Source: JAWQFO01 sp033436665
GTDB taxonomy: Bacteria; Pseudomonadota; Alphaproteobacteria; Rhodobacterales; Rhodobacteraceae
Reading direction: 5' to 3'
Assembly (NCBI RefSeq): GCF_033436665.1
Contig: NZ_JAWQFO010000005.1
Span: 186,001-250,000, forward strand
Length of the DNA stretch: 64,000 nt
Part shown: one piece after another, positions 50,532-60,431 of the stretch
How positions within the stretch are numbered: position 1 is the first letter of the stretch
Layout: the number at the start of each line of letters is the position of its first letter
Program-made: the position numbers and the translations under genes
The notes under the pieces: generated by a model
What the model was told of the DNA's origin: nothing
The model's input: the letters and a program-made list of their open reading frames with translations, nothing else
Databases searched by the model: none

Positions 50532-52499
50532 CTATTCCGCCGCGACGGCCTCGGGATCGGCGAGCGTCACGATGTCCGACATGATGGTGTTGAGCTCGAA
50601 ATCCTTGGGTGTGTAGACCCGTGCCACGCCCATCGCGCGCAGGCGGCGCGCGTCTTCTTCGGGAATGATCCCGCCGACAACGACCGGCAGACCGCCCATT
50701 CCCTCGGCACGCAGGCGCTCCATCAGGTCCTCGACCAGCGGGATGTGCGATCCCGACAGGATCGACAGCCCCACGACATGCGCGCCTTCCGACTGCGCCG
50801 CCGCGACGATTTCCGCCGGGGTCAAGCGGATGCCTTCGTAGGCGATATCCATGCCGCAGTCGCGGGCGCGCACTGCGATCTGCTCGGCGCCGTTCGAATG
50901 GCCGTCGAGGCCGGGTTTGCCGACGAGGAACTTCAGCCGCCGCCCGAGCCGGTCGCTGACCGCGTCCACCGACGCGCGCAGATCATCCAGCCCCTCGGTC
51001 CTGTTCGACGGCGATTTCGACACGCCGGTCGGCCCGCGATACTCGCCGAAGGCCGCGCGCATCTCGGCGGCCCACTCACCCGTCGTCACACCGGCCTTTG
51101 CCGCCGCGATCGACGGCTCCATGATGTTGCGCCCGTCTTTCGCCGCTGCCCGCAGGTCGTTCAGCGCCTTGGCGACCGCCGCGTCGTCGCGTTCGGCGCG
51201 CCACGCCTGCAAGGAAGCCACCTGCGCGGCCTCGACTGCCGGATCGACCACCATGATGTCGCCGTTCCCGCTCATTAACGGCGAGGTCTCGCCCTGTTGC
51301 CACTTGTTGACGCCGACCACGACCGTCTCGCCAGCCTCGATGCGGTTCAGCCGCTCGGCGTTGCTTTCGACAAGGCGCCCCTTCATGTAGTCGATGGCCT
51401 CGACCGCGCCGCCCATCGAGGCGAGGTTGGCCAGTTCGGCCCGGGCGCCTTCCTTCAGCGCCTCGACCTTGGCGTCCACCGCCGGGTTGCCGTCGAAGAG
51501 ATCGTCGAATTCCAGCAGGTCGGTCTCGTAAGCCAGGATCTGCTGCATGCGCATCGACCACTGCTGATCCCAGGGCCGCGGCAGGCCGAGCGCCTCGTTC
51601 CAGGCCGGAAGCTGCACCGCACGCGCGCGTGCCTTCTTGGACAGAGTCACGGCCAGCATCTCGATCAGAATGCGGTAGACGTTGTTCTCGGGCTGCTGCT
51701 CGGTCAGGCCCAGCGAGTTGACCTGGACCCCGTAGCGGAAGCGGCGGTAGCGCGCGTCCTCGACCCCGTAGCGTTCGCGGCAGATCTCGTCCCACAGATC
51801 GACGAAAGCGCGCATCTTGCACATCTCGGTGACAAAACGAATGCCCGCGTTCACGAAAAACGAAATGCGCCCGACCAGCGCCGGGAAATCCGCCTCCGGA
51901 ACGCGCGGTTGCAGAGCGTCGAGCACTGCAGTCGCCGTGCCGAGGGCAAAGGCCAGCTCCTGCTCGGGCGTGGCTCCAGCCTCCTGCAGATGGTAGGAGC
52001 AGACGTTCATCGGATTCCATTTCGGCACATGGGCATAGCAATACTCGGCCACGTCCGCGATCATCTTCATCGATGGCTTCGGCGGGCAGATGTAGGTGCC
52101 GCGGCTGAGATACTCCTTGATCAGATCGTTCTGCACCGTGCCCTGCAGCGTCGCGACATCCGCACCCTGCTCCTCGGCCACGGCGATGTAGAGCGCCAGA
52201 AGCCAAGGGGCCGTGGCATTGATCGTCATCGAGGTGTTCATCTGTTCCAGCGGGATATCCCGGAACAGAGCGCGCATGTCGCCGAGGTGGCTGACCGGAA
52301 CGCCTACCTTGCCGACCTCGCCACGGGCAAGCACATGGTCGCTGTCGTACCCGGTCTGGGTCGGAAGGTCGAAGGCCACGGAAAGCCCGGTCTGACCCTT
52401 GGCGAGGTTTGCGCGATAAAGCGCGTTCGACGCCTCGGCGGTCGAGTGTCCGGCGTAGGTCCGGATGAGCCACGGCCTATCACGTGTCGGTTGGGTCAT
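50532..52499 (-). CDS. ecm: Ethylmalonyl-CoA mutase
   Basis: A 655-residue coenzyme B12-dependent mutase that converts (2R)-ethylmalonyl-CoA to methylsuccinyl-CoA. The start at ATG 52499 has GAGGAG upstream; the frame continues upstream but without coding character. The barrel has YAGHSTAEASNALYRANLAKGQTGLSVAFDLP-type sequence (split here) and TSMTINATAPWLLALY; the C-terminal B12 domain contains the DxHxxG cobalt-ligand motif in GLDGHSNGA and GLSILSGSH. The single-chain architecture matches MeaA/Ecm, not heterodimeric methylmalonyl-CoA mutase. ccr and an acyltransferase are divergent neighbours. Confidence 0.92.
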   Translation of the reverse strand: MTQPTRDRPWLIRTYAGHSTAEASNALYRANLAKGQTGLSVAFDLPTQTGYDSDHVLARGEVGKVGVPVSHLGDMRALFRDIPLEQMNTSMTINATAPWLLALYIAVAEEQGADVATLQGTVQNDLIKEYLSRGTYICPPKPSMKMIADVAEYCYAHVPKWNPMNVCSYHLQEAGATPEQELAFALGTATAVLDALQPRVPEADFPALVGRISFFVNAGIRFVTEMCKMRAFVDLWDEICRERYGVEDARYRRFRYGVQVNSLGLTEQQPENNVYRILIEMLAVTLSKKARARAVQLPAWNEALGLPRPWDQQWSMRMQQILAYETDLLEFDDLFDGNPAVDAKVEALKEGARAELANLASMGGAVEAIDYMKGRLVESNAERLNRIEAGETVVVGVNKWQQGETSPLMSGNGDIMVVDPAVEAAQVASLQAWRAERDDAAVAKALNDLRAAAKDGRNIMEPSIAAAKAGVTTGEWAAEMRAAFGEYRGPTGVSKSPSNRTEGLDDLRASVDAVSDRLGRRLKFLVGKPGLDGHSNGAEQIAVRARDCGMDIAYEGIRLTPAEIVAAAQSEGAHVVGLSILSGSHIPLVEDLMERLRAEGMGGLPVVVGGIIPEEDARRLRAMGVARVYTPKDFELNTIMSDIVTLADPEAVAAE

Positions 52500-52585
52500 G
52501 CTGCTCCTCGTCAGAATCGGACGCGCAACTTTATTTCTCAAAGGCAGAGATACTTGGAATTTTATGGCGCTGTCAATTCGCCGCG

Positions 52586-52604
52586 TTGCGGCGAACTTGC
52601 GGCG
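52586..52604. promoter_or_regulatory. TTGCGGCG direct repeats in the ecm/acyltransferase divergent region
   Basis: TTGCGGCG at 52586-52593 and 52597-52604 are direct repeats with an 11-base period, one helical turn, located between the divergent ecm and PlsB-like starts. They could be a regulator site. Chance is possible in such GC-rich DNA. Confidence 0.3.
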
Positions 52605-52700
52605 TTTCGCTGCACGCGCTCTGCGGGCCCGCATTCCGGGAGGATGTCGGCAGCACAAATCCATGTTTACCTGTCCGCCCGCCCCTGTCACGCTTTGCCC

Positions 52701-54104
52701 ATGACGCAGACGGTCCAGCTTCCCTTGTGGCTTTTCGTCCTGATCGTGCTCTTCGCGATGGTGACCTTTGCGTCGCATTTCCTGTTTCCGTCCGTGCGCT
52801 GGTTCTTCCGGCGCCGCCTCGAACGCGGCGTACGACGCCTGAACCGGCGGCTTGCCCGGCCCATCGAGCCGTTCAAGCTGGCCCGGCGACACGACATGAT
52901 CCAGCGCCTGATCTACGACCCGCAGGTGATGGCCGAGATCGTCAACTACGCACGTGAACACGACGTGCCCGAGAACGTGGCCTTCGAAAAGGCGACGGAC
53001 TATGCCCGCGAGATCGTCCCCAGTTTCAGCGCCGTCGCCTATTTCAGCTTCGGCATTCGCGCCTCGCGGTTGCTTGCCAAGACCCTGTTCTCGGTGCGCA
53101 CCGGGGCCGAAAACGAGGCCCGCCTGCGATCCGTGCCGCAGGATGCCACGGTCGTATTCGTGATGAATCACCGCTCCAACATGGATTACGTGCTGGTAAC
53201 CTACCTTGCTGGCGAACTGTCGGCGCTGTCCTATGCGGTGGGTGAGTGGGCCCGGGTCTGGCCTCTTTCGGGACTGATCCGCTCGATGGGTGCCTACTTC
53301 ATCCGGCGCAAGTCGCGCGGCGCGCTCTATCGCAAGGTACTGGCCCGTTACGTTCAGATGGCGATCGCGGGCGGCGTGTCGCAGGGGATCTTCCCCGAGG
53401 GCGGGCTCAGCCTCGACGGCCGCGTCGCGCCGCCGAAGCTTGGCCTGCTGTCCTACGTGGTCGACGGGCATGAACCCGTGGGCCGCGACGTCGTCTTCAT
53501 GCCGGTGGCGATCAATTACGACCGGGTCCTGGAGGACAATGTGCTGATCGCCGCGGGGCTCCGCGGCGACCGGCGCTTCGGCGCCCGGGTGACGGTGATC
53601 GCACGCTATCTCCTGCGCAAGATGGGGCAGGCGCTTCGCGGACACTACTCGCGCTTCGGTGCGGCCGCGGTGGTCTTCGGCGAGCCATTGTCGCTGAACG
53701 TTTTCGGGCCCGACCGGCCGGTGGAGCTTCTTGGCGACGAGCTGATAGATCGGATTCGAGACACCATGCCTGGTCTCTACATTCCGCTGCTTGCGTATGC
53801 GCTGGATGCGGCAGACGGCCCCGTGTCCCGCGACGACCTCGCCGACCAGGTGTCGCAGATGGCGCGGCAACTCGGTCCGCTTTTTCTCGGCGGGCCGGAA
53901 GGCGAGCGCGACGACGCGATGGCCTTCGCGATCAACAAGCTGCGCGGCAACAAGGTGATCGCCGTCGAACCGGAAGGAATCTCGATCCTGCCGGGGCAGG
54001 AGCACAAGGTGCGCTTCTACGCGAATTCCATCGCCCATCACTTCGAGGCCGATCCGCCGGATGCTGCGACAGCAAATAAGATTGCTGCAACCGCTCGGTT
54101 ATAA
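52701..54104 (+). CDS. PlsB-like glycerol-3-phosphate 1-acyltransferase
   Basis: A 467-residue protein beginning with a membrane helix (residues 8-28) and containing acyltransferase motifs: NHRSNMDYVL (HX4D, near 155-160), FIRRKSRGALYRKVLARYVQ, and FPEGGLSLDG (motif III). Shorter than E. coli PlsB. The longer open frame upstream (from 51297) is antisense to ecm and not coding. It lies between ecm and ccr, divergent from the former and upstream of the latter, so acyl-CoA use and phospholipid synthesis genes meet here. Substrate is inferred. Confidence 0.8.
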   Translation: MTQTVQLPLWLFVLIVLFAMVTFASHFLFPSVRWFFRRRLERGVRRLNRRLARPIEPFKLARRHDMIQRLIYDPQVMAEIVNYAREHDVPENVAFEKATDYAREIVPSFSAVAYFSFGIRASRLLAKTLFSVRTGAENEARLRSVPQDATVVFVMNHRSNMDYVLVTYLAGELSALSYAVGEWARVWPLSGLIRSMGAYFIRRKSRGALYRKVLARYVQMAIAGGVSQGIFPEGGLSLDGRVAPPKLGLLSYVVDGHEPVGRDVVFMPVAINYDRVLEDNVLIAAGLRGDRRFGARVTVIARYLLRKMGQALRGHYSRFGAAAVVFGEPLSLNVFGPDRPVELLGDELIDRIRDTMPGLYIPLLAYALDAADGPVSRDDLADQVSQMARQLGPLFLGGPEGERDDAMAFAINKLRGNKVIAVEPEGISILPGQEHKVRFYANSIAHHFEADPPDAATANKIAATARL

Positions 54105-54131
54105 AATTTCAATTTTGCCTAGACACGGGTT

Positions 54132-54141
54132 GCAATATTGC
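54132..54141. promoter_or_regulatory. GCAATATTGC palindrome upstream of ccr
   Basis: A perfect 10-bp palindrome GCAATATTGC, 73 bases before the ccr ATG, in the 110-base gap after the acyltransferase gene. It lies within GGTTGCAATATTGCGCG. It is a candidate operator; RamB/PccR-like regulators bind TTGCAAA-type elements in acyl-CoA genes, but the match here is partial. Confidence 0.35.
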
Positions 54142-54214
54142 GCGCATCCCCGTATCCCGATCTGAGAAGGTCACGATTCTGCGTCGCGGCACAGGATGAT
54201 TTCAGGAGACTGTC

Positions 54215-55495
<1,281 letters not shown>

Positions 55496-55536
55496 CCGCT
55501 TCGGACAGATCGGCAGTTGCCGCGACACCACCAAGG

Positions 55537-55574
55537 CACCCGCGAATCATGAAGCCGGTTCGCGGGTGTTTTCT
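55537..55574 (+). terminator. Rho-independent terminator downstream of ccr
   Basis: CACCCGCGAA (55537-55546) pairs perfectly with TTCGCGGGTG (55559-55568) across a 12-base loop and is followed by TTTTCT (55569-55574). It lies 41 bases after the ccr stop codon. Confidence 0.88.
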
Positions 55575-55725
55575 CGCGTAGGTTGTCATTTTGTTTGGAA
55601 TCAAGCACTTGGCCAAAAGCTGCCTCGCCATTTCGGGGGAATAAATAAATGCGAATATTCAAGGCCAATCCGGCCATGTTAGAGTTGCGTTAAATCTTCA
55701 TTAACCCCTGAAAGGCGAGCCTGTC

Positions 55726-55941
55726 ATGCGAAGCGACTGGATACTCGACGTCCTCACCGACCTGAAGACCTTTGCGACCGCGAACGATCTTCCGGTTCTG
55801 GCCGAGCAGCTTGACGATACGGCAATCGTCGCGCTGGCCGAGATTGCGGCGCTCCATGACAAGATGCAGGGCAACGCACATGTTGAAGAACGCAACGGTG
55901 GAAGCGATTTTGGAGGAGCTGGAGCAGGCCGACACGCTTGA
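55726..55941 (+). CDS. Small protein overlapping the start of luxR
   Basis: A 71-residue frame (ATG 55726, AAAGGCGAG upstream) with natural-looking sequence: RSDWILDVLTDLKTFATANDLPVLAEQLDDTAIVALAEIA, an amphipathic helical design, then a polar glycine-rich tail. It overlaps the luxR start by 62 bases in another frame, so the two are probably translationally coupled. I recall similar small genes before luxR-type genes in roseobacters. Function unknown; the tail lying inside luxR may be shaped by that overlap. Confidence 0.65.
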   Translation: MRSDWILDVLTDLKTFATANDLPVLAEQLDDTAIVALAEIAALHDKMQGNAHVEERNGGSDFGGAGAGRHA

Positions 55942-56599
55942 CGGCATGCAGGCCGCCATCGACGCCCTGCGGGTTCATTTCGGCGTCGATTTCATGGTCT
56001 ATCACTGGGTCGACTCGGCGGGCGACCAGAGGGGCTGCGGGAACTACCCCCTGGAATGGGCCGCACGTTACATCGAGATGAACTACCAGCGGATCGATCC
56101 GGTTATCGTGGGATGTTTCCAACGCTTTCATCCCGTCGACTGGAAAAGTCTGGACTGGTCGGCAAAGGCAGTGAAGGCATTCCAGGCAGAGGCAATGACA
56201 TATGGGCTGGGCACGCAGGGGTTTTCGATCCCGATACGCGGCCCCAACGGCCAGTTCGCGCTGTTCACGGTGAACCACACCTGCGACGACGAGACCTGGG
56301 CCGCATTCACCGAGAAGAATCGACGCGAACTGATCCTGATCGCGCATTTCTTCAACGAGAAGGCGCTGGAGTTTGAACCCGACAAGGTCGCATCGGACCC
56401 CCACGCCCTCTCGCCGCGCGAGGTCGATGCGATGACGCTGCTGGCGATCGGATATAGCCGTGCGCAGGTCGCCGACACGTTGTCGATTTCCGAGCACACG
56501 CTCAGGGTCTACATCGAAAGCGCCCGCTTCAAGCTCGGCGCGCTGAACACCACCCACGCCGTCGCCCGCGCCCTGAGCCGCGGGCTGATCGTGGTCTGA
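55880..56599 (+). CDS. luxR: LuxR-family quorum-sensing regulator
   Basis: A 239-residue transcription factor from ATG 55880. The N-terminal autoinducer-binding domain shows the aryl residues and acid of the acyl-homoserine lactone pocket (DFMVYHW, EWAARYIEMNYQRIDPV), and the C-terminal LuxR HTH is clear (LSPREVDAMTLLAIGYSRAQVADTLSISEHTLR, split). luxI lies 121 bases downstream, making a complete R/I pair. It should bind an AHL and control luxI and other genes. The start overlaps a small upstream gene. Confidence 0.92.
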   Translation: MLKNATVEAILEELEQADTLDGMQAAIDALRVHFGVDFMVYHWVDSAGDQRGCGNYPLEWAARYIEMNYQRIDPVIVGCFQRFHPVDWKSLDWSAKAVKAFQAEAMTYGLGTQGFSIPIRGPNGQFALFTVNHTCDDETWAAFTEKNRRELILIAHFFNEKALEFEPDKVASDPHALSPREVDAMTLLAIGYSRAQVADTLSISEHTLRVYIESARFKLGALNTTHAVARALSRGLIVV

Positions 56600-56649
56600 C
56601 GCCCGCTGCAATCCTGAGCGGAGCGTAACCTAGCCGCGCGTGGCGGTCG

Positions 56650-56669
56650 CAGGGCATTAACGTGCCCTG
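56650..56669. promoter_or_regulatory. 20-bp inverted repeat before luxI, candidate lux box
   Basis: CAGGGCA-N6-TGCCCTG, a 20-bp dyad with perfect 7-bp arms (spacer TTAACG), 51 bases upstream of the luxI ATG. Its size and place fit a lux-type box bound by the LuxR protein. Its arms differ from the Vibrio box, as expected for distant relatives. Confidence 0.6.
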
Positions 56670-56720
56670 TCCTAACGCTTTGTCCATACCCGCAGCCCAA
56701 ATGGACGAAGGACACCCGCC

Positions 56721-57368
56721 ATGCTTCGCTACATCTATGCCGACCAGCTTCACCTGCACCCCAAGCTTGCACAAAGCATGTTCCGGGACCGGGCCGATCA
56801 GTTCCGCGCGCGTCTCGGTTGGAGCGTTTCGGTCGACGCGGCCGGCGAGGAGCGCGACGATTACGACGCGTTGAACCCGCTCTACGTGATCTGGGAGTTG
56901 CCGGACGGGAGCCACGGCGGCTCGATGCGATTTCTTCCCACCACCGAGCGTACGATGGTCAACGATCATTTCCGCCACCTGATGGGCGGCGGCACCATCG
57001 TTTCGCCGCTGATCTGGGAATGCACCCGCTTCTGCCTGAACCGCGCGGCGCCCAGCAAGGTCGCCGCGGCACTGATGCTGGGTGGTGGCGAGATCATGCA
57101 GAACTTCGCCGTCGAGCATTTCGTCGGCGTCTTCGACAGCCGGATGGTGCGCATCTACCGGATGATCGGCGCCAGCCCCGAGGTTCTGGGCAGCGAGGGT
57201 GAGGGGCGCGACAGGATCGCCGTGGGCCTCTGGAGCTTCTCGGGCGCGGCGCAGGATCGGGTCGCTGCACGCGCCGGCGTCTCCCGCGAGCTGTCGCGTC
57301 TGTGGTTCGACCGCGCCTTCGGCCGCGCGCCCGTCACACCCAGCCGAGAGCTTTGCCTCGCCGGCTGA
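56721..57368 (+). CDS. luxI: Acyl-homoserine lactone synthase
   Basis: A 215-residue LuxI-type synthase that makes an AHL signal from S-adenosylmethionine and an acyl-ACP. Conserved residues are present in MFRDRADQFRARLGW (the R..F..R..W pattern), EERDDYDALNPLY, and GGSMRFLPTTERTMV, followed by ECTRFCLN. GACGAAGGACACCCGCC precedes the ATG. The acyl chain cannot be deduced. It lies downstream of luxR with a candidate lux box between, giving a standard positive feedback layout. Confidence 0.92.
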   Translation: MLRYIYADQLHLHPKLAQSMFRDRADQFRARLGWSVSVDAAGEERDDYDALNPLYVIWELPDGSHGGSMRFLPTTERTMVNDHFRHLMGGGTIVSPLIWECTRFCLNRAAPSKVAAALMLGGGEIMQNFAVEHFVGVFDSRMVRIYRMIGASPEVLGSEGEGRDRIAVGLWSFSGAAQDRVAARAGVSRELSRLWFDRAFGRAPVTPSRELCLAG

Positions 57369-57411
57369 GCGGACACTGGCCCATGGCGCGGACCTCCTCT
57401 AGGGTCGCGCC

Positions 57412-58947
57412 ATGACGATACCGGCGCTGCAATTCTCCGATGACCAGGCCACGGCCTATGATGCCGTGGCCGAGATGCTCCGCGGCGCAGGCATCGACCT
57501 CGACGACCAGTTGCTGACCCCGCCGCGCGGTTCGGACACGTCCGTGATGGCCGTGACCGGCAAGGCCGGATCGGGCAAGACACTGCTTTTGTCGCAGCTC
57601 TACGGCGCGTTGAAGGAGGCCGGCGTCGAGGTCGTGTCGGGCGACTACGAAAGCCGCAAGCGCAAGGACAAGCGCAGCCTGGCGATCCTCGCGCCGACCA
57701 ACAAGGCGGCCTCGGTCCTGCGTCTGCGCGGTGTTCCGGCGACCACGATCCACCGCATCCTCTACACCCCGGTCTACGATCCCGAATACGAACGGATCGC
57801 CGAATGGCTGACCGGCAACGGTGAGCGCCCCGAGATCGAGGGGCTAACCGAAACGGCGCTCGACCGGGCCGCTGCGTTTTACGCCACCAACAGTTCGATC
57901 CCCGGGGCGCTCGCTGCGGCGGGGCTGCGCGGGTCGGATTTCATCACCGGCTGGAAACGCCGCGAGGAACCGCTCGATATCGGGTTCGTCGACGAGGCCT
58001 CGATGCTCGACGACCGCCAGTTCGAGGATCTCAAGGAGATTTTCCCGACCTTGCTGCTTTTCGGTGATCCGGCGCAGCTCGCCCCGGTCAACCAGTCCGG
58101 GGCGATGGTCTTCGACCGGCTGCCGGCGCCGCGCGTGCTGACGCTGAACCGGGTGTTCCGGCAGGAGGCGGACAACCCGATCCTCGACCTTGCCCATGCG
58201 CTGGGCGATCCGGACATGGGTTTCGAAGCTTTCGAACGCATGGTCGAAGAGGCCGCAACCCGTGACGAGCGCGTGGTCTGGGGTCAGCGCGTCGAGGTCG
58301 ACCTGATGGCCCGCAGCCCAGTGCTGGTCTGGCGCAATGCCACGCGCATCCGCCTGATCAACGCGTTTCGCTCGGTCTACGGCGCGCCCGAGACGGCGCT
58401 GCTGGAGGGCGAGCCGCTGATCTGCGACGGGCTGGAACTGCCGCTCAAGCATCGCAAGAAACGGCTCGACCTCGAGGCGCGGGGGCTGATCAAGGGCGCG
58501 CAAGTGGTCTATCTCGGGCCCGGAAAGCGCCCCGGCTTCTCGCGCCTGCACGTCATTGGGGCCGAGGATCCGCAGGTCTCGGCCGCCTCCATCGTCAAGA
58601 TCGAAAAGCCCGATGAGGAAGAACCCTTCATCCCTTTCGCAGCCCACATGGGTGCGGTCTTCCTGCATGGCGCGGCGGTGACCATTCACAAGGCGCAAGG
58701 CTCGCAATGGGACACGGTGCAGGTCTTCGCGCCCGATCTCTGGGCTGCCGCGCGCATGGGGCGAGTCGAGGCCGGTCAACCGCTCTGGAAACGCCTTGCC
58801 TACGTGGCGATCACCCGCGCGCAGGACCGGCTGATCTGGGTGGTGCGCAACCGCCTGTCTAAACCGACGCAGGCGCTGCAGGTCGACGATCTGAAGGCGG
58901 TGCCCGCCGCGCCGCTTTCCCTGACCCAGCCGGAGGATCTGCAATGA
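57412..58947 (+). CDS. RecD-like ATP-dependent DNA helicase / AAA ATPase
   Basis: A 511-residue superfamily I helicase. Walker A is TGKAGSGKTLLLSQ (around residues 48-61), Walker B FVDEASML, motif III-like FGDPAQLAPV, then motif V/VI HKAQGSQWDTVQVF and YVAITRAQDRLIWV in a UvrD C-terminal-2 domain. This matches short RecD2-like exodeoxyribonuclease V-related ATPases found alone in alphaproteobacteria. The role in DNA repair is inferred. The ATGA at its end overlaps the next gene by four bases. Confidence 0.85.
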   Translation: MTIPALQFSDDQATAYDAVAEMLRGAGIDLDDQLLTPPRGSDTSVMAVTGKAGSGKTLLLSQLYGALKEAGVEVVSGDYESRKRKDKRSLAILAPTNKAASVLRLRGVPATTIHRILYTPVYDPEYERIAEWLTGNGERPEIEGLTETALDRAAAFYATNSSIPGALAAAGLRGSDFITGWKRREEPLDIGFVDEASMLDDRQFEDLKEIFPTLLLFGDPAQLAPVNQSGAMVFDRLPAPRVLTLNRVFRQEADNPILDLAHALGDPDMGFEAFERMVEEAATRDERVVWGQRVEVDLMARSPVLVWRNATRIRLINAFRSVYGAPETALLEGEPLICDGLELPLKHRKKRLDLEARGLIKGAQVVYLGPGKRPGFSRLHVIGAEDPQVSAASIVKIEKPDEEEPFIPFAAHMGAVFLHGAAVTIHKAQGSQWDTVQVFAPDLWAAARMGRVEAGQPLWKRLAYVAITRAQDRLIWVVRNRLSKPTQALQVDDLKAVPAAPLSLTQPEDLQ

Positions 58948-59645
58948 AGTCCATCATCGTCACCGGCGCGAGTTCCGGGATCGGTCGCGCCACCGCCGAG
59001 CTGTTCCTGTCCGAAGGCTGGCGGGTCGGTTTGATCGCGCGCCGTGCCGACCTGCTCGAAGAGATCGCGGCGGGCCATGACAGCGCCGTGATCCTGCCCG
59101 CCGACGTGACCGATGCGGAGGCGATGGCCGACGCCTTCGAGCGCTTCGGGCGCCTCGATGCGCTGTTCAACAACGCCGGTCTTTTCGGCACCGCCGGGCC
59201 GATCGACGAGATCCCGATTGCGGACTGGCAGCAGGTTCTGTCGGTCAATGTCGGCGGCATGTTCATCGCGGCGCAGCTCGCTTTCGGGCGGATGCGCCGC
59301 CAAGACCTGCAAGGTGGGCGCATCATCAACAACGGCTCGATTTCGGCCTATCGGCCGCGGCCCGGTTCGGTCTGCTACACGACGACCAAGCATGCCATTA
59401 CCGGCCTGACGCGCAGCCTGTCGCTCGACGGTCGGCCGTTCGACATCGCCTGCGGGCAGATCGACATCGGCAATGCCGAAACCGACATCGTGGCCGCGCT
59501 GAAGGAAAAGACACCGGACATGCCGACGATGGACGTGGCCCACGCGGCCCGAGCGGTGCTGCACATGGCCACGCTGCCACCCGAAGCGAACGTTCAGTTC
59601 ATGACCGTCATGGCGACGACGATGCCCTATATCGGGCGCGGCTGA
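58944..59645 (+). CDS. Short-chain dehydrogenase/reductase
   Basis: A 233-residue Rossmann oxidoreductase with TGASSGIGRA near the N-terminus, DVTDAEAM, LFNNAGLFG, the catalytic serine in NNGSISAYRP and the YxxxK site as CYTTTKHAI. It is NAD(P)-dependent; the substrate is unknown. It is coupled to the helicase gene (overlap ATGA). The sequence is close to many roseobacter SDRs labelled 3-oxoacyl-ACP-reductase-like, which is a family name and not evidence of activity. Confidence 0.88.
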   Translation: MKSIIVTGASSGIGRATAELFLSEGWRVGLIARRADLLEEIAAGHDSAVILPADVTDAEAMADAFERFGRLDALFNNAGLFGTAGPIDEIPIADWQQVLSVNVGGMFIAAQLAFGRMRRQDLQGGRIINNGSISAYRPRPGSVCYTTTKHAITGLTRSLSLDGRPFDIACGQIDIGNAETDIVAALKEKTPDMPTMDVAHAARAVLHMATLPPEANVQFMTVMATTMPYIGRG

Positions 59646-59648
59646 GCC

Positions 59649-60431
59649 TTACGAGCGGATGAAGCGGAAGGCGGCGGAGGCCGCCCAGCCCGCGGCGATG
59701 GCAAGCACCAGCGACAGCACGCCGTAGATCGCCGGTTGTTCGCGCGACAGCTGGAACAGCCAGCGCTCCAGTCCGACCTTCTGGACGTAGATCGTGGTCT
59801 CGTAGCTCGATACCACGTCGCCCGACCGCGTGAGGAAAATGCGCGTGACGTAGTTGCCTTCGGTCAGGGCGGCGGGCATCTCGATCGAGGTTCGAAACAG
59901 CGTCTGCTCGTCGACTGAAACCGTGCCCTCGGCCACCTTGTAGACCTCCTGGTCCTTGCGGATGCGGATCAGCGCTTCGGTGAAGGAGGGGGAATCCTGG
60001 ATGTGCGAGGGCGCGCCGACCGAGCGGATGGCGCGGGGGATCGAGACCTTGTGGCGCAGGTCCTCGACGTAGCTCAGCACGTCGTACAATGGGCCGCTGG
60101 TCGCAACGGCATAGAAGCTCGGCGCGCGATCAACCTCCACCACGTCGGTGTTGACCCAGATCCCGAAACGCCGCGCCTTGCGCCGGACCCGGACCGGCAG
60201 GGACGGGCCCGAGACGGTCACGACAACGCCCAGCTCGGTATCCGTGGGGATCGGGGTTTCGCGTTTGACCGCGCCGAAGATCAGGATCTCGGAGCCGTCG
60301 AAGTTGGTCGTGATCGACACCGTGTCGCGGCTGAGCCCCAGGACCACCGCCTCTTCCGGCGCAGGCGCCTGTTGGGCCGTTGCGGGCGCCGCCAGCAGCA
60401 GACCGAGGAGCAGGGCGCGCCAGCGGCTCAT
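59649..60431 (-). CDS. TIGR02186 family membrane protein
   Basis: A 260-residue protein from ATG 60431 (a GTG at 60434 is one codon upstream). It has an N-terminal signal peptide ending near ATAQ, a periplasmic domain rich in beta strands (VSITTNFDGSEILIFGAVKRETP, ELGVVVTVSGPSLPVRVRRKARRFG), and one C-terminal membrane helix (IYGVLSLVLAIAAGWAASAAF), so it is anchored outside the membrane. TIGR02186 is an alphaproteobacterial family of unknown function that pairs with a TSUP permease, as here, where the start overlaps the TSUP stop. Confidence 0.85.
   Translation of the reverse strand: MSRWRALLLGLLLAAPATAQQAPAPEEAVVLGLSRDTVSITTNFDGSEILIFGAVKRETPIPTDTELGVVVTVSGPSLPVRVRRKARRFGIWVNTDVVEVDRAPSFYAVATSGPLYDVLSYVEDLRHKVSIPRAIRSVGAPSHIQDSPSFTEALIRIRKDQEVYKVAEGTVSVDEQTLFRTSIEMPAALTEGNYVTRIFLTRSGDVVSSYETTIYVQKVGLERWLFQLSREQPAIYGVLSLVLAIAAGWAASAAFRFIRS

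Noticed and set aside
51297..52700. Long upstream extension of the PlsB-like gene
   Set aside because: The extension runs antisense to the ecm coding region; the real acyltransferase sequence and its membrane helix start at 52701.
52500..54041. Long upstream extension of ecm
   Set aside because: It runs antisense to the acyltransferase gene; Ecm similarity starts at ATG 52499, which has a good ribosome-binding site.
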